From Methanolacinia petrolearia DSM 11571 (GTDB taxonomy: Archaea > Halobacteriota > Methanomicrobia > Methanomicrobiales > Methanomicrobiaceae), in contig NC_014507.1 of NCBI RefSeq assembly GCF_000147875.1, positions 1 through 64,000 of the forward strand: DNA of 64,000 nucleotides. The letters run 5' to 3'. Below, piece by piece: positions 44,622 to 53,239 of the stretch; within the stretch, counting starts at the first letter, position 1; the number at the start of each line of letters is the position of its first letter. The position numbers and the translations under genes were made by a program. Under the pieces are notes generated by a model. The model was not told where the DNA came from, did not search any database, and was given only the letters and a program-made list of their open reading frames with translations.

Positions 44622-45842
44622 TTATCTTTTCCTAAGGAGATCGAGCTTCTTTCTGAGCGGGACGTAGATCCTTGATACGGGGACGATTATCTTCATGACA
44701 GGACCTTCCATATCGTTTTTGACTTTTTTGAGTTCGTTCGGGATATCGATATGCTGCGGGCAGGCCTTCACGCATCTTCCGCAGTTCCTGCACAGGGATG
44801 CGGCAGATTTTTTGTTCAGGAGCCCGCCGAGCCTCGACATGTACATGAACTTTTCATGCCGCTTGTCGTCGAACATATGATAGCTGTTGTAGATCTCAAA
44901 GCAGGCAGGAATATTGACACCGAACGGGCAGGGCATGCAGTAGCTGCAGCCTGTGCAGCCGACCTTCATTATCTCCCTGTATTTCTCGCCCGCTCTTTTT
45001 GCAAGCTCCAGTTCTTCTTCAGTGAGCGAGCCCGGGAGCCCCTCTTCTGCAATCCTGAGATTCTCGTCAAGCTGATCCGTTTCAGTCATCCCCGAAAGAA
45101 CGACCGTAACCTCAGGCCTGTTCCACAGCCACCTGAGCGCCCATTCGGCAGGCGTCCTTCTGGTCTTCGCCTCCTCCCAGATTTTACCGACTTCGGCAGG
45201 CTGGATCCTGGCGAGATTTCCGCCTCTCAGCGGCTCCATTATCATAACGGCGAGGTTCTTCGAGGCGGCATATTCAAGCCCTTCCGTTCCCGCCTGGTTG
45301 GTCGTATCGATGAGGTTGTATTGTATCTGGCAGAAGTCCCAGTCATAGCCGTCGACTATCTCTTTGAAGGTTTCTATATCGTCATGGAAGGAGAATCCGG
45401 CATAAGTTATCCGGCCGTCTTTCTTTGCCTTGTCGAGAAAATCCGCAAAGCCCATGGTCTTTATCTTCTCCCACCCCCCCTTTGTGAGGTCGTGGATGAG
45501 GTAATAGTCTATATGGCCGGTTCTCAGCCTTTTAAGCTGTTTATCGAGGTATCCGTCCATGTCCTCCCGCGAAGACGCAAGCCAGTGCGGGAGTTTCGTC
45601 GCTATCCTGACCCTGTCTCTCGAACCTGTCTCTTCAAGAATCTTTCCGACGACCTCCTCGCTCTGCCCGTTATGATATCCCCATGCCGTATCGAGGTAGT
45701 TGATTCCCGATTCCATCGCATGCACGAGGAGCTCCTTCGTGTATTCGTAATCTATCCTCCCGTTCTTCTGCGGGAACCTCATGCACCCGTAGCCGAGGAT
45801 CGAGAGCTCGTCTCCTGTTTTCGGCACTTTTCTATATAGCAT
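44622..45842 (-). CDS. aldo/keto reductase with C-terminal Fe-S domain
   Basis: This 406-residue fusion has a TIM-barrel aldo/keto reductase with catalytic Asp51 and Tyr56 (YLDTAWGYHNGQ). The lysine of the tetrad would be in RIATKLP and the histidine in YYLIHDL. A C-terminal region has CTGCSYCMPCP at about 295-305 and CRNCGRCVKACP at about 358-369, ligands for two [4Fe-4S] clusters. Such COG1453 proteins are common in anaerobes, and ferredoxin is probably the electron partner rather than NADPH alone (inference). The substrate is unknown. It is the first gene of a two-gene operon with TetR. The ATG at 45842 begins MLYRKVPKTGDELS, typical of the family. Confidence 0.95.
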   Translation of the reverse strand: MLYRKVPKTGDELSILGYGCMRFPQKNGRIDYEYTKELLVHAMESGINYLDTAWGYHNGQSEEVVGKILEETGSRDRVRIATKLPHWLASSREDMDGYLDKQLKRLRTGHIDYYLIHDLTKGGWEKIKTMGFADFLDKAKKDGRITYAGFSFHDDIETFKEIVDGYDWDFCQIQYNLIDTTNQAGTEGLEYAASKNLAVMIMEPLRGGNLARIQPAEVGKIWEEAKTRRTPAEWALRWLWNRPEVTVVLSGMTETDQLDENLRIAEEGLPGSLTEEELELAKRAGEKYREIMKVGCTGCSYCMPCPFGVNIPACFEIYNSYHMFDDKRHEKFMYMSRLGGLLNKKSAASLCRNCGRCVKACPQHIDIPNELKKVKNDMEGPVMKIIVPVSRIYVPLRKKLDLLRKR

Positions 45843-45857
45843 CCTGGCTTTACCCCT

Positions 45858-45875
45858 ATCGACTGATTAGTCAAT
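45858..45875. promoter_or_regulatory. palindrome, probable TetR operator
   Basis: ATCGACTGATTAGTCAAT is an 18-base palindrome (14 of 18 positions symmetric, core GACT-N4-AGTC). It sits between a minus-strand TATA-like AATAAATTTA (about 45878-45887) and the reductase start, over the likely transcription start. Confidence 0.5.
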
Positions 45876-46106
45876 CTAAATTTATTCTCATACGGTATAA
45901 TACTGATCCAATTACTGCAGGGATCTGCCGGTTCGGGCAGAAAAAGGATGACACTCATAATCCCGTTCTCATATTTTGAGTTTGACAATAAAACCGGAGA
46001 TATAATCATATGAAAAGTTTCATTAATTATTTTGATAGACTTAGTTCAAAATACCTAATTTGGATCTCCGGCCGGGGAGTGTGTTTTAGCTTCAGAGGTG
46101 TAATTG

Positions 46107-48302
46107 TTGCCTGAAAAAAATACGTTGAAAATAAACAAAAGAGACGGCATATTCTTCTTGTCCCTCCTTCTTTTCACAATTTTTGTCTCGCTCTCGAATT
46201 TTTACAGTTTTTTGCTCTTTCATACTGTTGCTGAACTTTTCAGTGTTGTAATCGCCTCTGCCATATTCATAATCGCGTGGAACAGCCGGAATTATATAGA
46301 CAATAAATATCTCCTAATAATCGGGATCGCCTTTCTCTTCATAGGTATAATCGATTTTGTCCATACCATGTCCTACAGCGGGCTGAATCTGATTTCGGGT
46401 CTGAACCAGAATATCCAGGTGCAGTTGTGGATTGCGGCAAGATACCTGGAAGCGGTGACTTTTATTCTCGCACCTCTGCTGATGTTTAAAAAAACCGGTG
46501 TCTACAGGCAGTTCATATTATACGCCATCGTTACGGCGGCAATCCTCTATTCTGTTTTTATCTCCGGAACCTTTCCCGTCTGCTATATCTCCGGAAGCGG
46601 GGTTACTCAGTTTGAGATCTATAGTGAATTCCTCATATCAGCCATGCTTGTTCTCGCCCTGTGGCTTTTATACGTGAGAAGGGAGAGCTTCGACAGGAAG
46701 GTCTTTTTATTCATCGGGGCATCGCTGTTTTTTTCATTGTTCAGCGAATTTTCGTTTACCTTTTATATAAGCACATACTGGTTTTCAAATATCTTCGGGC
46801 TTATATGCAAGATAATCTCATTCGGCCTGATCTATTATGCAATCGTAGAAACGGGAATCCGCAGGCCATACAGCGTCATATTCAGGAATCTTAAAAAAAG
46901 GGAGAACGAGCTGAAGATCGAGAGGGACAGGTTCGACCAGTATCTTGACATTGCCGAAGCTATCTTTCTGGTCCTTGACAGGGAAGGGAAGGTCATGCTC
47001 ATAAACAGAAAGGGCTGTGAGGTCCTCGGGTATGAAAAAGAAGAGATCAGGGGTTTCGACTGGTTTGAGAAGTTCATGCCCGAAGGAGACGGCGATGCAA
47101 TGAGATCGCTCTTCACGCAGGATATCGAGGGGGGCATGAGTCATGTAAAGATAGAGGGCCATATACTCACGAAATCCGGCGAACTGAAGACAATCCTATG
47201 GCAAAATTCGCTTATTAGAGACGAAAAAGATGAGGTCACCGCTTCAGTAAGCTCCGGAGAGGACATAACTGAGAAGAAATCGATAGAGAGGGACCTGAGG
47301 CTCAAGAACGTCGCGATAGAGACATTGATAAACGGGATAGTAATCCTCGACATGAATGCGAACATAACCTATGCAAACTTTTCTTTTGCACATATGTACG
47401 GGTATAGCTCTCCGGCTGAGATAACAGGGATGAGCTCGTCGGTCTTTTTCAGAAACTCCATTGATCTCAAGTCGGTCATCGATACGATCATTAAAGAGGG
47501 CGGTTATGTCGGCGAGATAAAGTCGAAGAAGAAGTCGGGCGAAGACATCATTGTTCAAATATCCGCCTATTTCCTCAAGCCAGAGGACAGCACAGAGTCC
47601 TGCATATATGTGTCGCTGGTCGATGTAACCGAGAGGGAGAGGATCAAGGAGGCGCTTGCAAGCGCGAACATGAAGCTCAACATACTGAGCGGCATAACGA
47701 GGCATGACATATTAAACGAGGTTACCGTTGCGATAGGATACCTCGACATGATGAATGACGCCTCCCCGGAGGAGAAGGACGATTTCATAAAGAAGACATA
47801 TATCGCTGTCGAAGGGATCAGGAGACAGGCGGAGTTCACCCGGGACTACCAGGATATGGGCCTCTCCTCACCGCTCTGGCAGAATCCCGGAAAAGTGGTC
47901 AAAGAGTATCTTGCCTCAAACGGGGAATACGGGGGAATTGACGTGAAGATAGATGCAGAAAACGTCGAGATTTTTGCCGATCCGATGCTCCCGAAGGTTT
48001 TCGGAAACATCATGAGCAACTCCCTGGTTCACGGGGAGAAAGTTTCGAAAATTACGATCTCTTCGTCAAAAGACGACTCCGAAAACCTGATTGTCACGAT
48101 AGAGGACAACGGCGTGGGGATATCCGCGGAAAAGAAGAAGTCGCTGTTTAAACCAGGTATCGGAAGAAACCACGGCTTCGGCCTTTATCTCGTAAAGGAG
48201 ATACTCTCCATTACCGGCATAGGGATATCAGAGGCCGGAAAAGAAGGGGAAGGGGCAAAATTCGTTATTACTGTTCCGCCGGATGACTGGCGCGGGACCT
48301 GA
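46107..48302 (+). CDS. MASE3-PAS-PAS sensor histidine kinase
   Basis: This kinase has 731 residues. The MASE3 membrane sensor region has about eight helices (to ~265, with IGIAFLFIGIIDFVHTMSYSG). Two PAS domains follow (about 280-405, 410-525). The phosphoacceptor region has TRHDILNEVTVAIGYLDMM at about 545-563 and a HATPase_c domain ends the protein (MSNSLVHGEKVSKI, EDNGVGIS, GFGLYLVKEIL). The HxxxN phosphoacceptor form is common in Methanomicrobiales. The start is a TTG; the one at 46107 is six bases from GAGGTG, and a TTG just before it is also possible. No response regulator is adjacent, so its partner lies elsewhere. The signal is unknown. Confidence 0.92.
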   Translation: MPEKNTLKINKRDGIFFLSLLLFTIFVSLSNFYSFLLFHTVAELFSVVIASAIFIIAWNSRNYIDNKYLLIIGIAFLFIGIIDFVHTMSYSGLNLISGLNQNIQVQLWIAARYLEAVTFILAPLLMFKKTGVYRQFILYAIVTAAILYSVFISGTFPVCYISGSGVTQFEIYSEFLISAMLVLALWLLYVRRESFDRKVFLFIGASLFFSLFSEFSFTFYISTYWFSNIFGLICKIISFGLIYYAIVETGIRRPYSVIFRNLKKRENELKIERDRFDQYLDIAEAIFLVLDREGKVMLINRKGCEVLGYEKEEIRGFDWFEKFMPEGDGDAMRSLFTQDIEGGMSHVKIEGHILTKSGELKTILWQNSLIRDEKDEVTASVSSGEDITEKKSIERDLRLKNVAIETLINGIVILDMNANITYANFSFAHMYGYSSPAEITGMSSSVFFRNSIDLKSVIDTIIKEGGYVGEIKSKKKSGEDIIVQISAYFLKPEDSTESCIYVSLVDVTERERIKEALASANMKLNILSGITRHDILNEVTVAIGYLDMMNDASPEEKDDFIKKTYIAVEGIRRQAEFTRDYQDMGLSSPLWQNPGKVVKEYLASNGEYGGIDVKIDAENVEIFADPMLPKVFGNIMSNSLVHGEKVSKITISSSKDDSENLIVTIEDNGVGISAEKKKSLFKPGIGRNHGFGLYLVKEILSITGIGISEAGKEGEGAKFVITVPPDDWRGT

Positions 48303-48342
48303 AAACTATATCTTTGTTATATGTGTACATTGATGTATATAT

Positions 48343-48909
48343 ATGTCTGAAAGAGGTTATGTCCACGGCTACTCAGAGACCGAATCGGAGAGGCTCTCGG
48401 TACAGGCGGCGACACTTAACGAACTCCTGTACGGCGACACCCCGTACCCGGCCGGATCGCTTGTTCTCGAGGCGGGGTGCGGTACAGGAGCACAGACTCC
48501 GGTCATAACTAAAAACAGCCCCGGTGCCGTTATAATATCCGTAGATATCTCTCAAAAATCTCTTGAAGTTGCAAAAAACAGGACTACGGCGGAAGGAAGA
48601 GCCGGAGAATATCTTAACTGCGATATATTCGGGCTGCCTTTCCCTGGGGATTCATTCGATCACATATTCGTCTGCTTCGTCCTCGAGCATCTCCGTGATC
48701 CGGTGGATGCTCTTACTGCCCTTATGAGGGTGCTGAAGCCCGGCGGCACGATCACCGTTATCGAGGGCGTAGGTGAGGATGCGGTCTCCTCCGGGATGAT
48801 GACGAAAGAGGAATGGGACGAGGGGATCTCGGCCCTGTACCGGACCGCCGAAGAAGACGGGACATTCTGCTATACCTTCTTTAAGGCTACGGGGACCAGG
48901 CCCGTTTAA
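48343..48909 (+). CDS. class I SAM-dependent methyltransferase, probably internally truncated
   Basis: This protein has 188 residues. It starts like a common methanogen family (MSERGYVHGYSETESERLS), with SAM motif I VLEAGCGTGAQT, DISQKSLE and the FVCFVLEHLRDPVDAL and VLKPGGTITVIEG motifs. Right after IEG the sequence jumps to VGEDAVSSGMMTKEEWDEG and ends GTFCYTFFKATG, which in full-length members is the far C terminus, some 75-80 residues later (from memory of the family). This looks like an in-frame internal deletion removing part of the substrate-binding region. It is probably inactive or altered. It lies 40 bases after the MASE3 kinase. Confidence 0.85.
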   Translation: MSERGYVHGYSETESERLSVQAATLNELLYGDTPYPAGSLVLEAGCGTGAQTPVITKNSPGAVIISVDISQKSLEVAKNRTTAEGRAGEYLNCDIFGLPFPGDSFDHIFVCFVLEHLRDPVDALTALMRVLKPGGTITVIEGVGEDAVSSGMMTKEEWDEGISALYRTAEEDGTFCYTFFKATGTRPV

Positions 48910-49053
48910 TCTCGTTTATTTCTCGGGGCTAAAAGAGGGAGAGAAGGCCGCGGACACCTGCCCCGCGTTTTATCCACTGATACATGAAAAAGACGCGATA
49001 GGGATAGAATTATACGAAGGTTAATGCGGGTACTGGAAAGTAAGACCCGGGAT

Positions 49054-49293
49054 CTATCCGCCGAGGAGACGGAGAATCAGGGCCGCAATACTCCCTGCAC
49101 CTGCTCCTATTCCGGCCGACACCTGCCTCTCCGAGACGATACCCGTTCTTGCGGGAAGATGCAGCGCCTCTATCGCTGAAACTCTTCTCTCAAGCTCCTT
49201 GTCGTTCTCTTTTATTCCGGCAATCTCCGCCCTGATCCATTTCACGTCCCTGTTGGTCTCGATGATCTTTTCGACTATCTCGTCTTCTCGCAT
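49054..49293 (-). CDS. small coiled-coil protein with C-terminal helix (holin-like?)
   Basis: This protein has 79 residues and no recognised family. The first ~45 residues are charged and helical with coiled-coil spacing (IVEKIIETNRDVKWIRAEIAGIKENDKELERRVSAIEAL), followed by ARTGIVSERQVSAGIGAGAGSIAALILRLLGG, a Gly/Ala-rich membrane helix. Small proteins of this plan occur in proviruses as holin-like or tape-associated proteins, which is only a resemblance. It follows the 167-residue gene on the same strand by 57 bases and has no other phage genes near. Confidence 0.6.
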   Translation of the reverse strand: MREDEIVEKIIETNRDVKWIRAEIAGIKENDKELERRVSAIEALHLPARTGIVSERQVSAGIGAGAGSIAALILRLLGG

Positions 49294-49349
49294 CCCGGAA
49301 CCCCCCGGAAAGGGATTTGAGGGATCTCTCCCTCAAACCAGCCGGCCGT

Positions 49350-49853
49350 TCAGGCCAGTGCGGCAACCGAATCCGCCCATGTCTCAACCGTGCTGAGAAC
49401 AGAGTCGTCTTCGTAGCCGGAGATTCTCACCTTTGTCCGCGTGAAGGTCACATAATATATGTCGCTGTTTGCATCGTGGCATTTCAGCTGGCACGACCAT
49501 GTGTCGTTTGCTTCGTCACGCACCGGATCGCCTCCGACTGCAACGGCAAGATCGGCGTCTGCAACTATTGCACCGGCTGCACTCTCCATCGCGGAAATTG
49601 ACGGGCATTTTACCGAAAGCGTCCCGATCTTCTCTCCGGCGGTATCCTCGAAGACCACTTTTGCGATATAGTGTTCGCGGTTCCTGGCCACCCCGGGTAC
49701 GGTGGCACCGTTCCCGGAGTATTCGGTGCACCCGAACGGGTTTTCATCGATTACCGACTGGATAATCGCAGAAAATGTCGTTATGTCTGCAATCGGCTGT
49801 GCAAGTTCACGAACTGCACTCCTTGAATTGCTGGTTTCAATAAAATCTGTCAT
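49350..49853 (-). CDS. hypothetical protein
   Basis: This protein of 167 residues has no recognised domain, signal peptide or membrane helix. It reads as a compact alpha/beta protein with REHYIAKVVFEDTAGEKIGTLSVKC, DSDIYYVTFTRTKVRISGYEDD-like strands and an Ala-rich end (WADSVAALA). The ATG at 49853 lies in a normal context. It seems to form a small operon with the 79-residue protein after it. The pair may be a leftover from a mobile element, but codon use looks like its surroundings. Confidence 0.65.
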   Translation of the reverse strand: MTDFIETSNSRSAVRELAQPIADITTFSAIIQSVIDENPFGCTEYSGNGATVPGVARNREHYIAKVVFEDTAGEKIGTLSVKCPSISAMESAAGAIVADADLAVAVGGDPVRDEANDTWSCQLKCHDANSDIYYVTFTRTKVRISGYEDDSVLSTVETWADSVAALA

Positions 49854-50018
49854 TTTTTCTACTTCCTACTATGTCTTCACAAGTGCCGTCCGCGGGCATT
49901 CCTGCCCGGGGCGACGTAACATAGTTGGCCGTTGCGGTTTATACGCCGGTTCCGAACAGGGTGCGAAAGTGAAAAGTATCTCAAAAAGACCTAAAAAAGG
50001 TATATTTTAAAATCAGGT

Positions 50019-51737
50019 TTAGGATCTGCCTCTTCTGCGCGATACAACAAGTCCTGCGGCTCCCAGTGCGGAGATCGCGGCAAGGAACCCGAATCCGGGT
50101 GTAGCCTTTGCACTTCCCGCCGGTGTAAGTGCCACGTCGATAGTCGACGTTCCGCCGGGCTGGACGTTCACGGTGTCCTTCGCATCCTCGTATCCGGAGA
50201 GCCTCAGCAGGACGTCGCGGCTCCCGGGGTTGACTCCCGGAATCGTCAGCGGGGTGATTCCCTCGTACTGGTTGTCAACGTATACGTTTGCTCCGGAAGG
50301 AGTTGTTGAGACAGAGATCTCTCCGGTTACAGGCTGCGATATCTGAATGAGGTTTGCATCGACCGTCACCGTCTGTCCTGCACTTACCGTTACGGTCTGA
50401 TCATAATCACGGTAGCCTGTAAGTTCGACAGAGATCTTGTGTGTTCCGGGGCTGACCGTCAGTGTATATGCACCCGGGACCCCCTCGTCATTCGTCTTTC
50501 CCATATATGCGCCGTCGAGATAGACCTCAGCCTCTCCGGGGTACGATATGACCCGGACATACCCGTTGTTTGACGACGAGGGCGTCAGGGTGCCGTGAAC
50601 CGTCATAACTTCGCCTGCCTTCACATACTGAGTCGCCGTCCATTCGTTATAGCCGGGGGCCGTGAGCCTTACATTGTGGTTCCCTGCAAGAAGATTGTTC
50701 ACAGTTATTGCAGTCATTCCTGCATAAGTCCCGTCGACATAGGCGTATGCATTATCGGGTTCGGAGGTTATCAGAAGTGATCCGTAGCTTGTTTTCTGCT
50801 GGAGAGTGTAGCTTCTCGTGATAGTCTGTCCGGCGGATATGATCACAGTCTCTGATGTCGTCATATATCCGCTCTTGTCTACCTGGACGCCGTATGTGCC
50901 GGGGGAGAGGGAGATCGAGAAGGGCGTCGTTCCCTTGTAAACCTTGTCGATATAGACCGATCCGCCCGATGGAGAGGAATATATGTTAAGGGTGCCTGAA
51001 GACGAGGACACCGCCTGGAGCGTTATGTATACGTCGACAGTTCCTGAGGGGCCGGGAGGCGACGGCAGGCTCTGTGTTACTGTAGTGTAGCCGGACTTGG
51101 ATACCCTGACCGTGCTGTAAGGGGTCTGGTCTGTTTTGTACTCGACAGTGAGGCTTCCACCCGATATCAGGCCCATGTAATTTCCGTCAAAATAGACACT
51201 GGCACCGTCCACATTGCATCTTACGACATACCACCCGATTCCCGGGGTCGGCTTCGGGGTTGCAGTCAGAGTCGGTGCAGCGGTCGTCGAGGTGGGTGTT
51301 GCTGTTGTTGGAGTTGGAGTTGGAGTTGGAGTGGCTGTAGTAGGTGTGGGTGTTGCCGTTGTTGGAGTTGGAGTTGCAGTAGTAGGTGTCGGTGTCGCTG
51401 TCGTGGGTGTTGGAGTTGCAGTGGTTGGCGTCGGTGTCGCTGTCGTGGGTGTTGGAGTTGCAGTGGTTGGCGTCGGTGTCGCTGTCGTGGGAGTTGGAGT
51501 TGCAGTGGTTGGTGTCGGTGTCGCTGTCGTGGGAGTTGGAGTTGCAGTGGTTGGTGTCGGTGTCGCTGTCGTGGGAGTTGGAGTTGCAGTGGTTGGTGTG
51601 GGCGTCGCTGTCGTGGGAGTTGGGGTTGCAGTAGTAGGTGTGGGTGTCGCTGTAGCATTATCCGCCAGTGCGGGTACAGCAGATATTATCAGAACCAGAA
51701 AAATAATCCATAAAACCAGAGAGAATCGTTTCACCAT
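50019..51737 (-). CDS. PEGA-domain surface protein with PGF-CTERM signal
   Basis: This protein has 572 residues. The signal peptide ends ALA at about 25, followed by a Thr/Pro-rich linker of about 130 residues built from TPTPTTA units, a likely heavily O-glycosylated stalk. Five PEGA domains follow (about 165-530, with VYVDGTYAGM-like cores). The C terminus reads TPGFGFLAAISALGAAG then SRRRGRS. That is a textbook PGF-CTERM: motif, helix, basic tail. Archaeosortase A (11562-12380) should process it and replace the tail with a lipid (inference from known archaea). The start ATG at 51737 has no strong ribosome site. It is the only intact PGF-CTERM protein in the window. Confidence 0.94.
   Translation of the reverse strand: MVKRFSLVLWIIFLVLIISAVPALADNATATPTPTTATPTPTTATPTPTTATPTPTTATPTPTTATPTPTTATPTPTTATPTPTTATPTPTTATPTPTTATPTPTTATPTPTTATPTPTTATPTPTTATPTPTTATPTPTPTPTTATPTSTTAAPTLTATPKPTPGIGWYVVRCNVDGASVYFDGNYMGLISGGSLTVEYKTDQTPYSTVRVSKSGYTTVTQSLPSPPGPSGTVDVYITLQAVSSSSGTLNIYSSPSGGSVYIDKVYKGTTPFSISLSPGTYGVQVDKSGYMTTSETVIISAGQTITRSYTLQQKTSYGSLLITSEPDNAYAYVDGTYAGMTAITVNNLLAGNHNVRLTAPGYNEWTATQYVKAGEVMTVHGTLTPSSSNNGYVRVISYPGEAEVYLDGAYMGKTNDEGVPGAYTLTVSPGTHKISVELTGYRDYDQTVTVSAGQTVTVDANLIQISQPVTGEISVSTTPSGANVYVDNQYEGITPLTIPGVNPGSRDVLLRLSGYEDAKDTVNVQPGGTSTIDVALTPAGSAKATPGFGFLAAISALGAAGLVVSRRRGRS
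51290..51655. repeat. 21/42-bp tandem repeats encoding TPTPTTA stalk
   Basis: 21-base units encode (TPTPTTA)n. In the middle they are grouped into near-identical 42-base pairs with recurring GTGTCGCTGTCGTGGG on the plus strand. The number of units is likely to vary by slippage, changing stalk length in whole heptads and thus keeping frame. Confidence 0.9.
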
Positions 51738-52256
51738 AATATCTCAAAATAGAAAATTATTGTATTTAAACGATTTGAAATATGAATATCCCTTTCCCGG
51801 TATACCGGCAGCCGGTGATTGTTGAAATGTAAATATTAATGGGCCGGATTTTCCGAATGGAAGGGGTATTCTTACCTGACGAAAAGGCACGAAATCTCTC
51901 CTGAAATCCAAAACAACATATTTTATAAATACAACTAAATTATATAATAAAAGGAGATTACGGTCTCTTTAATACCCGGATAGACCTACAAATATGGTTT
52001 ATACCCTGTGGATTCATTTCTTTCAGGAGTATATTGTAGATATGGATTTATCCGGGACAGTCCGGGTAAAAGAATATCAGGCATTTCTTAAAACGAAAAG
52101 GTGGGAATTAGCAGGATATTATGTCCGTGCAATGTGCCGCATCATCATCAATAAAGGTGGTTTTGCTGCTGCGGCAGGTAAAAGATACGGACCGGGAACC
52201 GGACGGCCAGTTTAAAGAAATTACAGGGATAACAGACAAATATTATATTGATAAAT
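51738..52256. other. intergenic region with TATA-rich segment and a doubtful small frame
   Basis: It contains a small hairpin (CCGGTATACCGG, about 51800), a promoter-like TTTTATAAATA and TTATATAATA followed by aaaaggagatt (about 51918-51960), and a 73-codon plus-strand frame at 51994-52215 (ending KRYGPGTGRPV). The frame has no homolog I recognise and no clear ribosome site of its own. The upstream sequences look like a promoter either for it or for the GT2 gene. Confidence 0.4.
51994..52215 (+). CDS. doubtful small protein
   Basis: A 73-codon frame starts MVYTLWIHFFQEYIVD and ends GTGRPV. Codon choice (AGG for Arg, mixed third positions) does not exclude coding, and a TATA-like promoter lies 60-70 bases upstream. 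There is no recognisable domain. It could be a gene fragment or chance. It precedes the GT2 gene by about 40 bases. Confidence 0.2.
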   Translation: MVYTLWIHFFQEYIVDMDLSGTVRVKEYQAFLKTKRWELAGYYVRAMCRIIINKGGFAAAAGKRYGPGTGRPV

Positions 52257-53042
52257 ATGATGCCGGACGATTCCTGCAGTTCAGAGTATGATCTGACTGT
52301 TATAATACCCACATATAATGAGGAAGGCAATATAAGAGAGATTGTAAGCCAGGTCGATTCTGTTTGCAGGAGCAGCAATATCAATGAAGAGATCCTTGTC
52401 GTTGATGACGATTCCCCTGACAGAACACAGATTATAGTAAGCGAAATGCAGGAATCGATGAACAATCTTCATATTCTGGTCAGGTACGAGGATCACGGGC
52501 TTTCCCAATCACTGCATGCAGGTATATACAAAGCCGAATCCTGCCTTGTCCAGTGTATTGACGCCGATCTTTCGCATCCTCCCGAAAAGATACCCGTATT
52601 TTATAATCTGTTGAAAAACGAGAATTACGACATGGTTATTGGCAGCAGGTATATTCCGGGCGGTGAAACGTTTGACTGGCCGTTATACAGGAAGATAATA
52701 TCTTCGGGGGCTGCATTAATCGGAAGGTCGTTTATTCCCATAGTTAAGGACTCGGGAAGCGGTTTTTTCGCCATCAATAGGAGAATACTCGAAGACGTTA
52801 ATTTGAAGCCCCGCGGGTTCAGGATGGGTTTTGAAATTCTCGGTAAAGCCAGATGGGAGAACGTCACAGAAATCCCGATCGTTTTCAGGGACAGGGTTGC
52901 CGGGGTCAGTAAAATAAAACCGTCTGTTTTCTCGGATTTTCTCCTTCAATGCATGCATATAGCATATTACAATTTTATACTGCATAAATCCGGAAATATA
53001 ATTAAATCCTGGAAGAGATTTCTTTTCGGCCGAAAAAACTGA
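52257..53042 (+). CDS. glycosyltransferase family 2 (DPM1-like)
   Basis: This GT-A fold enzyme of 261 residues resembles dolichyl-phosphate mannosyltransferase/polyprenol-phosphate sugar synthases. It transfers a sugar from a nucleotide donor to a lipid phosphate. The N-terminal VIIPTYNEEGNIREIV, the VVDDDSPDRT motif, the metal-binding DADLSHPPEKIP and the VIGSRYIPGGE motif are all clear. Lacking C-terminal helices, it is the soluble DPM1 form. Starts at 52257 and 52260 (tandem ATG) are equivalent; a TTG at 52248 adds three residues. With the GT39 enzyme it would feed lipid-linked sugar to the outside face. A ~200-base gap separates the two genes. Confidence 0.93.
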   Translation: MMPDDSCSSEYDLTVIIPTYNEEGNIREIVSQVDSVCRSSNINEEILVVDDDSPDRTQIIVSEMQESMNNLHILVRYEDHGLSQSLHAGIYKAESCLVQCIDADLSHPPEKIPVFYNLLKNENYDMVIGSRYIPGGETFDWPLYRKIISSGAALIGRSFIPIVKDSGSGFFAINRRILEDVNLKPRGFRMGFEILGKARWENVTEIPIVFRDRVAGVSKIKPSVFSDFLLQCMHIAYYNFILHKSGNIIKSWKRFLFGRKN

Positions 53043-53199
53043 AATCCTGTCTTTTCAGAATTTTGTTCACGGATCTAATGCACCCGTCTTCAATACCGAT
53101 GCCTTACATTTCCCTCACGGAGTTTCCCCGCCGCCTCCTGCGGTTCAATATATTCGAAAAAACCGGATATTCCATAATAAAAAAGAAAAAAGCGGATCT

Positions 53200-53210
53200 G
53201 TTTTATATTG
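53200..53210 (+). promoter_or_regulatory. TATA box of the GT39 gene
   Basis: GTTTTATATTG lies 30 bases before the ATG at 53240, placing the start of transcription within about ten bases of it. The transcript is probably almost leaderless, in agreement with the lack of a ribosome binding site. Confidence 0.45.
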
Positions 53211-53239
53211 ACTGCAATCAGATAATCTTATGATTCAAT

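Noticed and set aside
44751-45839. 362-codon frame opposite to the aldo/keto reductase
   Set aside because: The minus strand encodes a complete reductase with catalytic residues and Fe-S ligands; the opposite frame has no domain.
51214-51825. 203-codon VGVGVAVV-repeat frame on the plus strand
   Set aside because: It is the mirror of the TPTPTTA repeats; the minus-strand gene has signal peptide, PEGA domains and PGF-CTERM.
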